Positions 9,769 through 18,997 of a DNA stretch of 40,466 nt are shown here, one piece after another. This stretch comes from Muribaculum caecicola (GTDB lineage: Bacteria; Bacteroidota; Bacteroidia; Bacteroidales; Muribaculaceae), in contig SSTG01000006.1 of NCBI GenBank assembly GCA_004801635.1, positions 1 to 40,466 on the forward strand, in the 5' to 3' direction. Numbering within the stretch: the stretch's first letter is position 1; each line of letters begins with the position of its first letter. The position numbers and the translations under genes were made by a program. The notes beneath the pieces are model-generated. The model worked only from the letters and a program-made list of their open reading frames with translations, had not been told where the DNA came from and made no database searches.

Positions 9769-10353
9769 TTAGCGTCGGCATGCAAGTATTGCCGCCAGTT
9801 TTGTCATTGCCCGTCCGCGGTGGGATATGGCGTTTTTCTGCGATGAGTCCATTTGGGCAAAAGTTATTTCAAACCCGTCGGGGCGGAACACGGGGTCGTA
9901 GCCAAACCCTTCGGAACCGGCAGGCTCGGTGGTGACGTACCCGGGGCATTCTCCGCTGGTCATTGTAACTTTGCTGCCTTCTATAAGTGCTACAACTGTA
10001 CGGAAACGTGCCCGGCGGTTCTGTTTTCCTTCAAGGTTTTTTAGAAGCAGGTGCATATTTGCCTGTGAGTCGTGGCCTGGACCGGCATACCGGGCCGAAT
10101 ATATGCCGGGAGCACCGTTAAGTGCGTCCACTTCCAGGCCGGTATCGTCGGCAAAGCAGTCGTAACCGTAGTGTTCTTTTATGAATACGGCTTTCTGACG
10201 TGCGTTTTCGTCGAGTGTTGTTCCTGTTTCCGGAATATCTGTATGACAGTTTATGTCGGCTAGCGACAGCACGTCTATGCCCAGCGGCTGCAATATTTGG
10301 CGAGCCTCGCTGAGCTTGTGTGCGTTGTTCGTTGCAAAAACTATCTGGCGCAT
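9769..10353 (-). CDS. rdgB: XTP/dITP diphosphatase (RdgB/HAM1 family)
   Basis: Hydrolyses non-canonical purine nucleoside triphosphates (dITP, XTP) to monophosphates, cleaning the nucleotide pool. The 194-residue length is normal. The N-terminal signature is IVFATNNAHKLSEARQIL, the metal and catalytic stretch is CFADDTGLEVDALNGAPG followed by IYSARYAG, and the C-terminal recognition region is EGFGYDPVF with ISHRGRAM. It lies between leuS (117 bases upstream, with a long hairpin in between) and the PorZ-like gene (13 bases downstream). Confidence 0.96.
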   Translation of the reverse strand: MRQIVFATNNAHKLSEARQILQPLGIDVLSLADINCHTDIPETGTTLDENARQKAVFIKEHYGYDCFADDTGLEVDALNGAPGIYSARYAGPGHDSQANMHLLLKNLEGKQNRRARFRTVVALIEGSKVTMTSGECPGYVTTEPAGSEGFGYDPVFRPDGFEITFAQMDSSQKNAISHRGRAMTKLAAILACRR

Positions 10354-10382
10354 ATTTGTATGTCTTATAGAGTACTATTTGT

Positions 10383-10432
10383 CAGGAGCCTGCAGCAAGG
10401 GGGCTGTTTCGTCCTCTGTCTGCAGGCTCCTG
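10383..10432. other. 13-bp inverted repeat between leuS and rdgB
   Basis: CAGGAGCCTGCAG (10383-10395) is perfectly repeated in inverted form at 10420-10432 around a 24-base loop. No T-run follows on either strand, so a classical terminator is unlikely. It may be a transcript-processing or stabilising hairpin, or an attenuation structure between leuS and the downstream genes. Confidence 0.6.
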
Positions 10433-10470
10433 TGTAGATAACGCTTTTTTTGTGCGGATTATTGCGTGTG

Positions 10471-13242
10471 CTATCCTAATACGATGTTGACAATCTTGTT
10501 GGGCACCACTATTATTTTACGCACGGTTTTGCCTTCAAGCCATTTTGCCGAATTTTCATGGTTGAGGGCCATCTGCTCTAATTGTTGCTGTGAGGTGCCG
10601 GTCGGGACCTGTATGTTGAAACGTGCCTTTCCGTTGAATGACACGGCTATGGTGGCGGTGTCTTCTACAAGGTATTTTTCATCGTATGACGGCCATTGGG
10701 CATCGCATACCGTTGTGTCGTGGCCGAGCGTGTGCCACAGTTCTTCGCTAATGTGGGGGGCAAAGGGGGCAAGTATAACTATTAACTGTTCAAGAATGGC
10801 GCGGTTGCGGCATTTTTGCTGGCCAAGTTCGTTGACGCATATCATGAATGCGGCTACTGACGTGTTGTATGAGAATGCCTCGATGTCGGCAGTGACTTTC
10901 TTTATCAGTTTGTGTAGCGATTTCAATGATTCGCGTGTTGGTTCTCCGTCTGTTACAGCCAGGTCGTTGCCGTTGAAGAAAAGTCCCCACAGTTTTTTGA
11001 GGAAGCGGTTCACGCCGTCAATTCCGTTGGTGTCCCACGGTTTGCTTTGTTCCAACGGGCCCAGGAACATTTCATACAGGCGGAGGGTGTCAGCTCCGTA
11101 TTTTTCAACTATATCGTCGGGGTTTACAACGTTGAACATTGATTTCGACATTTTTTCAACAGCCCAGCCGCATATGTAGCGCCCGTCTTCGAGCACGAAT
11201 TCTGCGTTGCTGAATTCTGGCCGCCAGTTACGGAAACGCTCCAGGTCAAGAATGTCGTTGTTTACAATGTTTACGTCTACGTGTATCGGGGTGGTATCGT
11301 ACTGGCTGCGCAGTCCTGCCGACACGAACGTGTTTGTGTCCTTTATACGGTAAACGAAGTTCGAACGGCCTTGTATCATGCCCTGGTTTATTAGTTTCTT
11401 GAAAGGCTCGTCGCGGCATACTGCGCCGAGGTCGAACAGAAACTTGTTCCAGAAGCGGCTGTAGATAAGGTGGCCGGTGGCATGTTCTGTGCCGCCTATG
11501 TACAGGTCAACGTCCTGCCAGTAGCTGTTGGCACGGGCGCTAACAAGCGCGTCGGGGTTGTGTGGGTCCATGTAGCGCAGATAATAGGCCGACGAACCGG
11601 CAAATCCTGGCATGGTGTTCAGTTCCAACGGACATCCGTCCTCGGTTTGCCAGTTTTCGGCACGGCCCAGCGGCGGTTCGCCTGTTTCGGTGGGCAGGTA
11701 TTTGTCTATTTCCGGAAGTGTCAGCGGCAGCTTGTCTTCAGAAAGCAGGCTGGGTATGCCGTCGCGGTAGTACACCGGAAACGGTTCTCCCCAGTAGCGC
11801 TGGCGGCTGAATATGGCATCGCGCAGGCGGTAGTTTACCTTTACTTTTCCAATGCCTTTTTCCTTTATGAATGTCTTTGTGGCGGCAATAGCGTCTTTTA
11901 CCTCCATGCCGTTTAGGTTCAACTCGGCCGATGCGGAGTTTATCATACGGCCCGATTTGGCATCGAAGCTCTGTTCAGACACGTCGGCACCCTCGATAAG
12001 CGGTATTATAGGCAGGTTGAAATGACGGGCAAAAGCGTAGTCGCGGCCGTCGTGGGCAGGTACGGCCATTATTGCACCGGTTCCGTAGCCTGCCAGCACA
12101 TAGTCGCTAACCCATACGGGTATCTCTTTGCCGGTAAGTGGGTTTATGGCATATGCGCCGGTGAACACGCCGCTTATTGTTTTGTCAATCATGCGTTCGC
12201 GTTCAGTTTTGTGCTTAACCTGGTCGAGATATTCTTCAACGGCTTTTTTCTGATCGGGGGTGGTTATTTGCTGCACATAGGCGCTTTCAGGAGCGAGCAC
12301 CATGAATGTTACGCCGAACACGGTGTCGGCGCGTGTAGTGAAAATTTCGAGTTCGATGTCCTGTCCGGCAATTGGGAAGCGCATTTCGGCACCTTCCGAG
12401 CGACCTATCCAGTTGCGTTGTGTTTCTTTGAGCGATTCGGTCCAGTCAATGGTGTCTAGACCGTCTAACAGTCGTTGTGCATAGGCCGATACGCGCAGGC
12501 ACCACTGGTACATAAGCTTTTGCTCTACAGGGTATCCGCCGCGAATTGAAAGGCCCTCGCTCACTTCGTCGTTTGCCAGTACGGTGCCGAGTTTGGGACA
12601 CCAGTTAACCATTGTATTGCCAAGGTAGGCTATGCGGTAGTTCATGAGCGCGTCCGATTTTTCCTTTTCGGTCATGGCATTCCATTGTGCGGCTGTGAAT
12701 TCTGTATCCTTGCCACGGGCGGCAGTAACGCCTTCCGTACCATGTTCTTCGAAACGGGCTGTCAGGTTGGCTATGGGCATTGCTTTCTGCAGGGCGGTGT
12801 CGTAGTAAGAGTTGAACATCTGCATGAAGGCCCACTGTGTCCATTTGTAATATTCGGGGTCGCAGGTCTTTATTTCGCGGTTCCAGTCGTAGCAGAAGCC
12901 TATCTTGTCTAGCTGGTTGCGGTAACGGGCAATATTCTGGCGTGTTGTCACCTCGGGGTGCTGCCCGGTTTGTATGGCATATTGCTCGGCTGGCAGGCCG
13001 TAGGCGTCGTAGCCCATGGGGTGTAGCACGTTGAAGCCTTGAAGGCGTTTGTAGCGCGAGTATATGTCGGATGCTATGTAACCTAGCGGATGTCCCACGT
13101 GCAAACCGGCTCCCGAGGGGTAGGGAAACATGTCGAGTACGTAGTATTTTGGCTTGTCGGGGTTGATTTCCGTACGGTAGGTGGCATTGTCTTTCCAGAA
13201 TTTCTGCCAGCGGCTTTCTATGTCTTTATGATTGTATTCCAT
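10471..13242 (-). CDS. leuS: leucine--tRNA ligase
   Basis: Class I synthetase that charges tRNA-Leu in the cytoplasm. The protein is 923 residues long. The ATP-binding HIGH signature appears as [16 protein letters not shown] near residue 40, the CP1 editing domain occupies roughly residues 220-420 (including [15 protein letters not shown]), and the KMSKS loop is [18 protein letters not shown]. The C-terminal domain ends in [12 protein letters not shown], typical of the family. It starts 26 bases after nadA, so the pair is probably one transcript. A tRNA-Leu gene lies 119 bases upstream of nadA. Confidence 0.97.
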   Translation of the reverse strand: MEYNHKDIESRWQKFWKDNATYRTEINPDKPKYYVLDMFPYPSGAGLHVGHPLGYIASDIYSRYKRLQGFNVLHPMGYDAYGLPAEQYAIQTGQHPEVTTRQNIARYRNQLDKIGFCYDWNREIKTCDPEYYKWTQWAFMQMFNSYYDTALQKAMPIANLTARFEEHGTEGVTAARGKDTEFTAAQWNAMTEKEKSDALMNYRIAYLGNTMVNWCPKLGTVLANDEVSEGLSIRGGYPVEQKLMYQWCLRVSAYAQRLLDGLDTIDWTESLKETQRNWIGRSEGAEMRFPIAGQDIELEIFTTRADTVFGVTFMVLAPESAYVQQITTPDQKKAVEEYLDQVKHKTERERMIDKTISGVFTGAYAINPLTGKEIPVWVSDYVLAGYGTGAIMAVPAHDGRDYAFARHFNLPIIPLIEGADVSEQSFDAKSGRMINSASAELNLNGMEVKDAIAATKTFIKEKGIGKVKVNYRLRDAIFSRQRYWGEPFPVYYRDGIPSLLSEDKLPLTLPEIDKYLPTETGEPPLGRAENWQTEDGCPLELNTMPGFAGSSAYYLRYMDPHNPDALVSARANSYWQDVDLYIGGTEHATGHLIYSRFWNKFLFDLGAVCRDEPFKKLINQGMIQGRSNFVYRIKDTNTFVSAGLRSQYDTTPIHVDVNIVNNDILDLERFRNWRPEFSNAEFVLEDGRYICGWAVEKMSKSMFNVVNPDDIVEKYGADTLRLYEMFLGPLEQSKPWDTNGIDGVNRFLKKLWGLFFNGNDLAVTDGEPTRESLKSLHKLIKKVTADIEAFSYNTSVAAFMICVNELGQQKCRNRAILEQLIVILAPFAPHISEELWHTLGHDTTVCDAQWPSYDEKYLVEDTATIAVSFNGKARFNIQVPTGTSQQQLEQMALNHENSAKWLEGKTVRKIIVVPNKIVNIVLG

Positions 13243-13268
13243 TGGGATTATATAGTTTTTTCAAAAGA

Positions 13269-14246
13269 TTATAAACCTAGTTTCTCGCTTATCTGCAGCA
13301 TGCGTTCAATGGGTTTTAGCGCGCGTTCGGCTGTGGCAGCATCTACATTTACTTCGGGCGACTCTGTAAGCAGGCAGTTGTATAGTTTTTCCAATGTGTT
13401 CAGTTTCATGAAGGAGCATTCGTTGCATGCACATGTGGAGTCGGCCGGAGGAGCCGGTATGAAAGTTTTTTCGGGGCACTCTTTTTGCATCTGGTGCAAT
13501 ATGCCGCTTTCTGTTGCAACTATGAATTTGTTGAAAGGTTGCGATGCGGCGTATTTTAGCAGTGCGGCCGTGGAGCCGGTTTTGTCGGCAAGCAGTAGCA
13601 GTTGCTTGGGGCATTCGGGGTGTGCAAGCACTTTGGCATCGGGATGCTGGCGTTTGAGCTCGGCGAGTTTTTCAACAGAAAACTGTTCGTGCACGTGGCA
13701 TGCGCCGTTCCACAGTTTCATGTTGCGTCCGGTTACCGAATTGATATAGTTGCCCAGATTCCGGTCGGGGCCGAATATTATAGGGGTTTCCGGGGGGAAA
13801 CTCTCCACTATCTGCCGGGCGTTGGTGGATGTTACAAGCACGTCGCTAAGAGCCTTTACGGCTGCCGATGTGTTTACGTAGCTTATTACTGTGTGGCCTG
13901 GGTTTTGCTTTATGAATTTTTCAAATTCCGGTGCAGGGCAGCTGTCGGCCAGTGAGCATCCTGCCGAAAGGTCGGGAATAAGCACTTTTTTACCGGGGCA
14001 TATTATTTTTGCCGTTTCCCCCATGAAGTTTACTCCGCACAGCACTATGATGTCCTGTGTAAGCCGCGCGGAGATCTGTGCCAGGGCAAGGGAATCGCCT
14101 ATATAGTCGGCCAGGTCCTGTATTTCTGGCCGTTGGTAGTAATGTGCAAGAATAACGGCATTCTTCTCCTTTTTAAGTCGGGTTATGGCTTCTGACAGTT
14201 CTGCACGTTTTTCATGTGCGGCTGCCGGGCCGGTTTGCTGGTTCAT
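13269..14246 (-). CDS. nadA: quinolinate synthase
   Basis: Condenses iminoaspartate with dihydroxyacetone phosphate to quinolinate in de novo NAD synthesis; it is an oxygen-sensitive [4Fe-4S] enzyme. Family motifs are ILAHYYQRPEIQDLADYIGD at the N-terminus, GVNFMGETAKI, and DLSAGCSLADSCP, with cluster-type cysteines here, in WNGACHVHEQ and in CACNECSFMKLNTLEKL. I chose ATG 14246 (325 residues). An upstream in-frame ATG at 14288 would add a non-conserved 14-residue leader. No nadB or nadC is nearby. leuS follows after 26 bases. Confidence 0.96.
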   Translation of the reverse strand: MNQQTGPAAAHEKRAELSEAITRLKKEKNAVILAHYYQRPEIQDLADYIGDSLALAQISARLTQDIIVLCGVNFMGETAKIICPGKKVLIPDLSAGCSLADSCPAPEFEKFIKQNPGHTVISYVNTSAAVKALSDVLVTSTNARQIVESFPPETPIIFGPDRNLGNYINSVTGRNMKLWNGACHVHEQFSVEKLAELKRQHPDAKVLAHPECPKQLLLLADKTGSTAALLKYAASQPFNKFIVATESGILHQMQKECPEKTFIPAPPADSTCACNECSFMKLNTLEKLYNCLLTESPEVNVDAATAERALKPIERMLQISEKLGL

Positions 14247-14337
14247 GACGGGTGTTTGTTGGTTTATGAAATGCAAATTTACACACATTTAGCGGTTTTT
14301 CCCATACGGTGTTCAATTTTCGGCATGGCAAATAAGG

Positions 14338-14371
14338 AAAAGAGGAAAATCCTTGCGGAAATTCCTCTTTT
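14338..14371 (-). terminator. terminator of tRNA-Leu
   Basis: On the minus strand, AAAAGAGGAA and TTCCTCTTTT (plus-strand arms 14338-14347 and 14362-14371) form a 10-bp stem immediately downstream of the tRNA. The distal arm is T-rich. Confidence 0.6.
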
Positions 14372-14374
14372 CAG

Positions 14375-14456
14375 TGCGCACGAAGGGACTCGAACCCCCA
14401 CGACGTTAGTCACTAGATCCTAAGTCTAGCGCGGCTACCAATTACGCCACGTGCGC
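14375..14456 (-). tRNA. tRNA-Leu (anticodon TAG)
   Basis: An 82-base cloverleaf read on the minus strand. The acceptor GCGCACG pairs with CGTGCGC, with discriminator A. The D-arm contains TTGGTAG. The anticodon stem CTAGA/TCTAG holds the loop CTTAGGA (anticodon TAG). There is a long class II variable arm and a T-arm with GGTTCGAGTCC. The CCA end is not encoded. It reads leucine codons CTN. Confidence 0.93.
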
Positions 14457-14478
14457 CGCTGTTTTGTATTTACAACTG

Positions 14479-14510
14479 CAAAGTTATGACTTTTGTTGCA
14501 ATTATGCAAA
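14479..14510 (-). promoter_or_regulatory. promoter of tRNA-Leu
   Basis: On the minus strand TTTG (plus 14507-14510) is followed by a 20-base spacer and TAACTTTG (plus 14479-14486). This is a full match to the Bacteroidetes -33/-7 pattern and ends 22 bases before the tRNA. Confidence 0.75.
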
Positions 14511-14624
14511 TATGCCGCCAATAAATTTGTTTTCCGGCAGCACCAGTTCCCGTTTAAATTAATTTTTTGTCGCAAATACCGGGCCTTATTGTGCCGGGCC
14601 GCTGATATTTCCGTTTTTTATACG

Positions 14625-14632
14625 TATCTTTG
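14625..14632 (+). promoter_or_regulatory. candidate -7 box for yqeY-serS
   Basis: TATCTTTG matches TAnnTTTG 24 bases before the yqeY ATG. No canonical TTG sits at the right distance upstream. Confidence 0.45.
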
Positions 14633-14656
14633 CGCGTTATAAAGTAAATAATTGTT

Positions 14657-15106
14657 ATGGATCTTTTTGACACAATAAGCGCTCAGATTAAGGACGCAAT
14701 GCTTGCCAAGGACCGCGTGCGTCTGGAAGCCCTGCGCGGTATTAAGAAAGAATTTCTGGAGGCACGTTCGCTTCCCGGTGCCGGCGGAACCCTTTCCGAC
14801 GACGCTGCTGTGAAAATACTGGTAAAAATGGCTAAGCAGCGCCGTGAAAGCGCTGAAATTTACAGTCAGAACGGCCGTCAGGAAATGGCTGCCGACGAGT
14901 TGGCGCAGATGGCCGTTATTGAAGAATTTCTGCCCAAACAGCTTTCAGACGAGGAACTGACTGCCGAATTGCAAAAAATTATTGCCCAGACAGGAGCCTC
15001 GTCGGCTAAGGATATGGGCAAGGTGATGGGTGTTGCTACAAAGACACTTGCCGGAAAGGCCGACGGCCGCTTAATTTCGGACAAAGTAAAAGAGCTGCTT
15101 GGTTAA
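14657..15106 (+). CDS. yqeY: GatB/YqeY domain protein
   Basis: A 149-residue protein of the YqeY family, which resembles the C-terminal tRNA-binding domain of GatB. Its cellular role is not firmly established. Signatures are the N-terminal ALRGIKKEFLEA, KMAKQRRESAEIYSQNGR in the middle, EEFLPKQLSDEEL, and the C-terminal KDMGKVMGVATKTLAGKADG. Length is normal for the family. It lies 23 bases before serS and shares its promoter, which fits a link to aminoacyl-tRNA metabolism. Confidence 0.93.
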   Translation: MDLFDTISAQIKDAMLAKDRVRLEALRGIKKEFLEARSLPGAGGTLSDDAAVKILVKMAKQRRESAEIYSQNGRQEMAADELAQMAVIEEFLPKQLSDEELTAELQKIIAQTGASSAKDMGKVMGVATKTLAGKADGRLISDKVKELLG

Positions 15107-15129
15107 ACCTATTTAAACAACACATCTAT

Positions 15130-16401
15130 ATGCTTACACTCCAACAAATAAAGGAAAATCCGCAACTTGTGGTCGAACGCCTGGCAGTGAAGGGCTTTGA
15201 CGGCAAGGAGGCTGTTGATACTATAATTGCGCTTGACGACCGCCGGCGCAAGGCGCAGCTGAGCAACGACAACAAGGCTGCCGAACTTAACAGGCTGGCT
15301 GCGTCCATAGGGGCGCTTATGAAGCAGGGCAACAAGGATGAGGCCGACAAGGCTAAACAGGCTGTTGCCGCCCTTAAGGAAGAGCAGAAGGCTATTGCCG
15401 ACGAACTGGCGCGTGCCGAATCGGAGATACGCCAGATTTTGCTTACAATTCCGAACCTGCCGTGTGCTATGGTGCCCGAAGGCAAAACTGCTGCTGACAA
15501 CGTGGTTGAGAAAACAGGCGGCCCGATGCCCGACCTGCCTGACGACGCGCTGCCGCACTGGGACCTTGCAAAGAAGTATAACCTGATTGATTTTGACCTT
15601 GGTGTAAAAATTACCGGTGCCGGGTTCCCTGTATATGTGGGCAAAGGCGCCCGTTTGCAGCGTGCGTTGATACAGTTCTTCCTCGACCAGGCCGGCGAGG
15701 CCGGGTATGTTGAAGTACAGCCCCCTTATGTGGTAAACGAGGCTTCGGGATACGGTACCGGGCAGCTCCCCGACAAGGAGGGCCAGATGTACTATGTTGG
15801 CGAGGATAATTTATACCTTATACCTACTGCTGAAGTACCTGTCACCAATCTTTATCGCGACGTTATTCTGTCAGACAGCGACCTCCCTGTAAAAAACTGC
15901 GCATATTCAGCCTGTTTTCGCCGCGAGGCCGGCAGCTATGGCAAGGACGTGCGCGGCCTGAACCGTCTGCACCAGTTCGACAAGGTTGAGATTGTGCGCA
16001 TTGAAAAGCCTGAAAATTCATATGCTGCCCTTGAACAAATGAAAGACCACGTGCAGGGATTGCTCGACAAACTCCAGTTGCCGTGGCACATTCTGCGCCT
16101 GTGCGGCGGAGATATGTCGTTTACGTCGGCTATTACGTTCGACTTCGAGGTGTTCTCAGCTGCACAGAAGCGCTGGCTTGAGGTTTCGTCGGTTTCTAAC
16201 TTCGAGACATATCAGGCCAACCGTTTGAAGTGCCGCTACCGTGGCGAGGACAAAAAGACGCGCCTGTGCCATACGCTTAACGGGTCGGCCCTGGCCCTGC
16301 CGCGTATAATGGCAGCCCTGCTCGAAAACAACCAGACTCCTGAAGGAATAGTGGTTCCAGAGGTATTGCGCCGCTATACCGGTTTCGACATTATAAATTA
16401 A
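15130..16401 (+). CDS. serS: serine--tRNA ligase
   Basis: Class II synthetase that charges tRNA-Ser. The 423-residue protein starts with the long coiled-coil arm (residues about 1-110, rich in Lys, Glu and Ala) that reads the long variable arm of tRNA-Ser. The catalytic core contains LIPTAEVPVTNLYRD, motif 2 FRREAGSYGKDVRGLNRLHQ, and motif 3 ALALPRIMAALLENNQ. It is second in the yqeY-serS operon and is followed by a hairpin shared with the convergent TM2 gene. A tRNA-Ser gene lies 2.4 kb downstream on the other strand. Confidence 0.97.
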   Translation: MLTLQQIKENPQLVVERLAVKGFDGKEAVDTIIALDDRRRKAQLSNDNKAAELNRLAASIGALMKQGNKDEADKAKQAVAALKEEQKAIADELARAESEIRQILLTIPNLPCAMVPEGKTAADNVVEKTGGPMPDLPDDALPHWDLAKKYNLIDFDLGVKITGAGFPVYVGKGARLQRALIQFFLDQAGEAGYVEVQPPYVVNEASGYGTGQLPDKEGQMYYVGEDNLYLIPTAEVPVTNLYRDVILSDSDLPVKNCAYSACFRREAGSYGKDVRGLNRLHQFDKVEIVRIEKPENSYAALEQMKDHVQGLLDKLQLPWHILRLCGGDMSFTSAITFDFEVFSAAQKRWLEVSSVSNFETYQANRLKCRYRGEDKKTRLCHTLNGSALALPRIMAALLENNQTPEGIVVPEVLRRYTGFDIIN

Positions 16402-16413
16402 TATATACCGATA

Positions 16414-16457
16414 AGCAGAAGCGGCGGGGCTTCTTATGGAGCCTCGCCGCTTCTGCT
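16414..16457. terminator. hairpin between convergent serS and TM2 gene
   Basis: A 17-bp stem with one G-T pair (arms 16414-16430 and 16441-16457, core AGAAGCGGCG/CGCCGCTTCT) around a 10-base loop. The T-run is weak (CTTTGC), but the stem is GC-rich and placed between converging genes. Confidence 0.7.
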
Positions 16458-16469
16458 TTGCTATAATGT

Positions 16470-16865
16470 TCAGAATAAGGGGAATGTTGCCGGATTCATG
16501 ACGTATTTCTCATAGAACTGCTCGTTAGTCATGGAGAACATCATTATGCCTTGTATTATGGTGATTACTTGCCATATTCCGCAGGTTACCAGCGATAATA
16601 CTATTGACAGTATTCCTGCCGTGGTTTTGCCCAGATAGAAGTACTGTATACCAAGGCTCCCCAACAATATGGCAAACAGGGCTGCCACGCCACGGCATTT
16701 CCCTTCGGGCCCGTATGCGTCGAACGGGTTGTCGGTGCGGTCTGTGTACGTGTGTATTGGCGGCGGTGTGCCAGGGCGCGTTTCTGTGCGCAGGTCCTGG
16801 CCGCAACGGCTGCAGAAAGATGAATAATCGTCGGCAAATTGCTGACAACGTGGACACTGTTTCAT
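16470..16865 (-). CDS. TM2 domain protein with N-terminal zinc ribbon
   Basis: A 131-residue protein. The N-terminus holds a zinc ribbon of form CPRCQQF...CSRCGQD (two CxxC pairs, residues about 4-24), followed by a proline-rich linker. The C-terminal half is a TM2 module with two membrane helices, recognisable by LLGSLGIQYFYLGKTTAGI. The role of such proteins is unknown. It starts 31 bases after nfo and is probably co-transcribed with it. Confidence 0.88.
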   Translation of the reverse strand: MKQCPRCQQFADDYSSFCSRCGQDLRTETRPGTPPPIHTYTDRTDNPFDAYGPEGKCRGVAALFAILLGSLGIQYFYLGKTTAGILSIVLSLVTCGIWQVITIIQGIMMFSMTNEQFYEKYVMNPATFPLF

Positions 16866-16896
16866 TTTTTTTTCAGTATTTCAGTATTAATGTTGC

Positions 16897-17751
16897 TTAT
16901 TTTATCATGCCATATAACCGGGCTATTTCTTGTGGCCACAGTGATTCGTCGGGGGTTTCAAGTATGATAGGGATAAAGTCGGTGCGAGGATCGTTCATTA
17001 GCATGTTGAAAAATTCATTGCCCAGAGTTCCTTCCCCTAAGGGGGCGTGGCGGTCGACTTTCGAGCCCAGGCCTTTTTTGCTGTCGTTAAGGTGTATTGC
17101 CGACAGGTATCCTGGACCTATCGCACTGTCGAATTGCCGCCATGTTTCGGCATAGCCCTCGGCGGTTGCCAAGTCGTAGCCGGCGGCAAAAGCGTGGCAT
17201 GTGTCAATGCATACGCCCACACGGCTTTTGTCGTCAACACGGTCTATTATATGGGCAATCTGTTCAAACGAATATCCCAGGTTTGAGCCTTGTCCGGCTG
17301 TACATTCAATAACGGCTTTTACTCCCGAGGTTTGTTCCAGTGCCAGGTTTATCGAATCGGATATCAGGTTCAGGCAGTCGTCTACGGGCATCTGTTTCAG
17401 GTGGCTTCCGGGGTGGAAGTTCAGCATTGTCAGACCTAGTTGCATGCAGCGGTTCAGCTCGTCTAGAAACGCGGCGCGCGACAACTGTAGTTTTTCTTTG
17501 TCTGGCGAGCCCAGGTTGATAAGGTATCCGTCGTGGGGCAATATGTATTCTGGCAGGTATCCCGTTTCTGTGCAACGTTGTTTGAAAAGGTCGGCTTCTT
17601 TGTCGGATATGGGTTTTGCCGTCCAGCGCGAAGGGTTGCGTGTGAACAGGGCAAAAGCCCTGGCCCCTATGTTTTGGGCGTTGACAGGGGCAGATGCCAC
17701 CCCTCCGCCAACGCTTACGTGTGCGCCTATGTATTTGTTTGACTTGTCCAT
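16897..17751 (-). CDS. nfo: endonuclease IV (AP endonuclease)
   Basis: Cleaves DNA 5' of abasic sites in base excision repair. From ATG 17751 the protein is 284 residues, the normal family length, and begins MDKSNKYIGAHVSVGGGV. Zinc-ligand motifs visible are NFHPGSHL, VIECTAGQGSNLG, VCIDTCHAFAAGYDL, AIHLNDSK and ILETPDE. The open frame extends 45 codons further upstream, but those codons are not family-like, so I rejected the longer start. It is divergent from the initiator tRNA and leads the TM2 gene. Confidence 0.96.
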   Translation of the reverse strand: MDKSNKYIGAHVSVGGGVASAPVNAQNIGARAFALFTRNPSRWTAKPISDKEADLFKQRCTETGYLPEYILPHDGYLINLGSPDKEKLQLSRAAFLDELNRCMQLGLTMLNFHPGSHLKQMPVDDCLNLISDSINLALEQTSGVKAVIECTAGQGSNLGYSFEQIAHIIDRVDDKSRVGVCIDTCHAFAAGYDLATAEGYAETWRQFDSAIGPGYLSAIHLNDSKKGLGSKVDRHAPLGEGTLGNEFFNMLMNDPRTDFIPIILETPDESLWPQEIARLYGMIK

Positions 17752-17778
17752 GTGGTTAATAGGGTGTTTAATTTGTAG

Positions 17779-17786
17779 TAAAGATA
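17779..17786 (-). promoter_or_regulatory. candidate -7 box for nfo
   Basis: On the minus strand TATCTTTA is one base off TAnnTTTG and lies 27 bases before the nfo ATG. No clear -33 element is seen. Confidence 0.3.
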
Positions 17787-17868
17787 CGCAAATGAGTTGT
17801 GAACGAGGCAGAAAATGATTGTTAAAATGCGGTTTAGTAAATTTTAACCTATAACTGCCCTTATGTAG

Positions 17869-17899
17869 TTGCATTTTACAAAACAAATTCCTAACTTTG
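17869..17899 (+). promoter_or_regulatory. promoter of initiator tRNA
   Basis: TTG at 17869-17871, a 20-base spacer, then TAACTTTG at 17892-17899. This is a full match to the Bacteroidetes promoter pattern and ends 13 bases before the tRNA. Confidence 0.78.
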
Positions 17900-17912
17900 C
17901 ACTCAGAAACAT

Positions 17913-17987
<75 letters not shown>

Positions 17988-17989
17988 GT

Positions 17990-18024
17990 AATCGGATTAG
18001 GTAAAAGCCTTGTCCGATTTTTTT
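17990..18024 (+). terminator. terminator of initiator tRNA
   Basis: AATCGGATTAGG (17990-18001) pairs with CCTTGTCCGATT (18008-18019) with one mismatch and a 6-base loop, followed directly by a T-run. Confidence 0.85.
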
Positions 18025-18112
18025 GTTTGGTTTTGGAGTTGGAAATAGTCTGGCACCAATTAGTCCTTGGCCTTCGGTAAATTAACCCGGGGCTTTTAAC
18101 AGGCTGTTATTG

Positions 18113-18580
18113 TCAGTATTCTATTTTGTCCTGCTTTTTCTGCCACATTTTAAAGGCGCGTATTGCTTCTTTGTCAAGAAGCATTTCGGCAGGCAGTTTT
18201 CTTTTTTCGCGAGGGAGGGTCAGTTCGTCATAAATGAACGAATCGTCAAATCCTATATCCTTGGCATCGGTTTTTCCGTTGCCGAAATACACTTTGTCGA
18301 GGTGGGCCCAATAAATTGCGGCCAGGCACATAGGGCATGGTTCGCATGATGTGTATATTTCACATCCGCTAAGGTTAAATGTATTAAGTTTTTGGCAAGC
18401 GGCGCGGATGGCGCTGACTTCTGCATGGGCCGTTGGGTCGTGACTGGCGGTGACTCTGTTTACCCCGGTTGCCACAATTTCTCCGTCACGGGCAATAACC
18501 GCGCCAAAAGGACCGCCGCCATTGTCCAAATTTTCTTCTGAAAGCCTGATGGCTTCTTTCATTAATTCTTCTTTTGTCAT
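18113..18580 (-). CDS. guaD: guanine deaminase (CDA-like nucleoside deaminase)
   Basis: A zinc-dependent deaminase of 155 residues, the size of the small GuaD type found in Bacillus. It would convert guanine to xanthine and ammonia. Zinc and catalytic motifs are HAE (residues 52-54) and CEPCPMC (79-85). GGGPFGAVIARDGEIVATG at the N-terminus and the C-terminal LLDKEAIRAFKMWQ are also typical. A tRNA adenosine deaminase is less likely because the tail is GuaD-like. It is monocistronic, between two tRNA genes. Confidence 0.88.
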   Translation of the reverse strand: MTKEELMKEAIRLSEENLDNGGGPFGAVIARDGEIVATGVNRVTASHDPTAHAEVSAIRAACQKLNTFNLSGCEIYTSCEPCPMCLAAIYWAHLDKVYFGNGKTDAKDIGFDDSFIYDELTLPREKRKLPAEMLLDKEAIRAFKMWQKKQDKIEY

Positions 18581-18734
18581 AGTTGTGTTGATGCGTTATA
18601 ACAAAACTGTGTAAGTCGTGTTGGGTCAAATATTGCCGTGTAATATATGTATTGTTTGGAGTGGTTTTTGTAAAACCTCATGCCGGAACCTTTATTGGGT
18701 TGGCGTTACAATTAGTCTGGTATTTGTCTGATAT

Positions 18735-18774
18735 AAAAACAAGTCTCTGTAAATTTTTGTTCTACAGAGACTTG
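18735..18774 (-). terminator. terminator of tRNA-Ser
   Basis: A perfect 12-bp stem, CAAGTCTCTGTA (18740-18751) with its inverted copy at 18763-18774. On the minus strand it is followed by TTTTT (plus 18735-18739). Confidence 0.85.
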
Positions 18775-18789
18775 CTTAAATGTGTTTTG

Positions 18790-18876
18790 CGGAAAGGCAG
18801 GGATTCGAACCCTGGGTACCCGCAAGGGTACAACGGTTTTCGAGACCGCCCCGATCGACCACTCCGGCACCTTTCC
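18790..18876 (-). tRNA. tRNA-Ser (anticodon CGA)
   Basis: An 87-base class II tRNA on the minus strand. The acceptor GGAAAGG pairs with CCTTTCC, with discriminator G. The anticodon stem GCGGT/ACCGT surrounds the loop CTCGAAA (anticodon CGA). The long variable arm is TGTACCCTTGCGGGTACC, and the T-arm contains GGTTCGAATCC. CCA is not encoded. It reads the serine codon TCG. Confidence 0.93.
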
Positions 18877-18903
18877 AAAGGGGTATTTTGCGCTTTTGCA
18901 ATG

Positions 18904-18911
18904 CAAATTTA
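18904..18911 (-). promoter_or_regulatory. candidate -7 box of tRNA-Ser
   Basis: On the minus strand TAAATTTG matches TAnnTTTG 27 bases before the tRNA. No properly spaced TTG lies upstream. Confidence 0.4.
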
Positions 18912-18997
18912 ATTCTTTTTTTTGATAAGCCGTTATTTTGATGTGTGTTTTTTTTGTTTACGGCGCGATTTTATCTTAACCTTGTGTCGAGCTGGCG

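Noticed and set aside
9756-9785. Upstream TTG start of the PorZ-like gene
   Set aside because: It would put a hydrophilic leader before the signal peptide and overlap rdgB.
17752-17886. Extended N-terminus of nfo
   Set aside because: The additional 45 codons are not family-like and cover the promoter region; from 17751 the length is the normal 284 residues.
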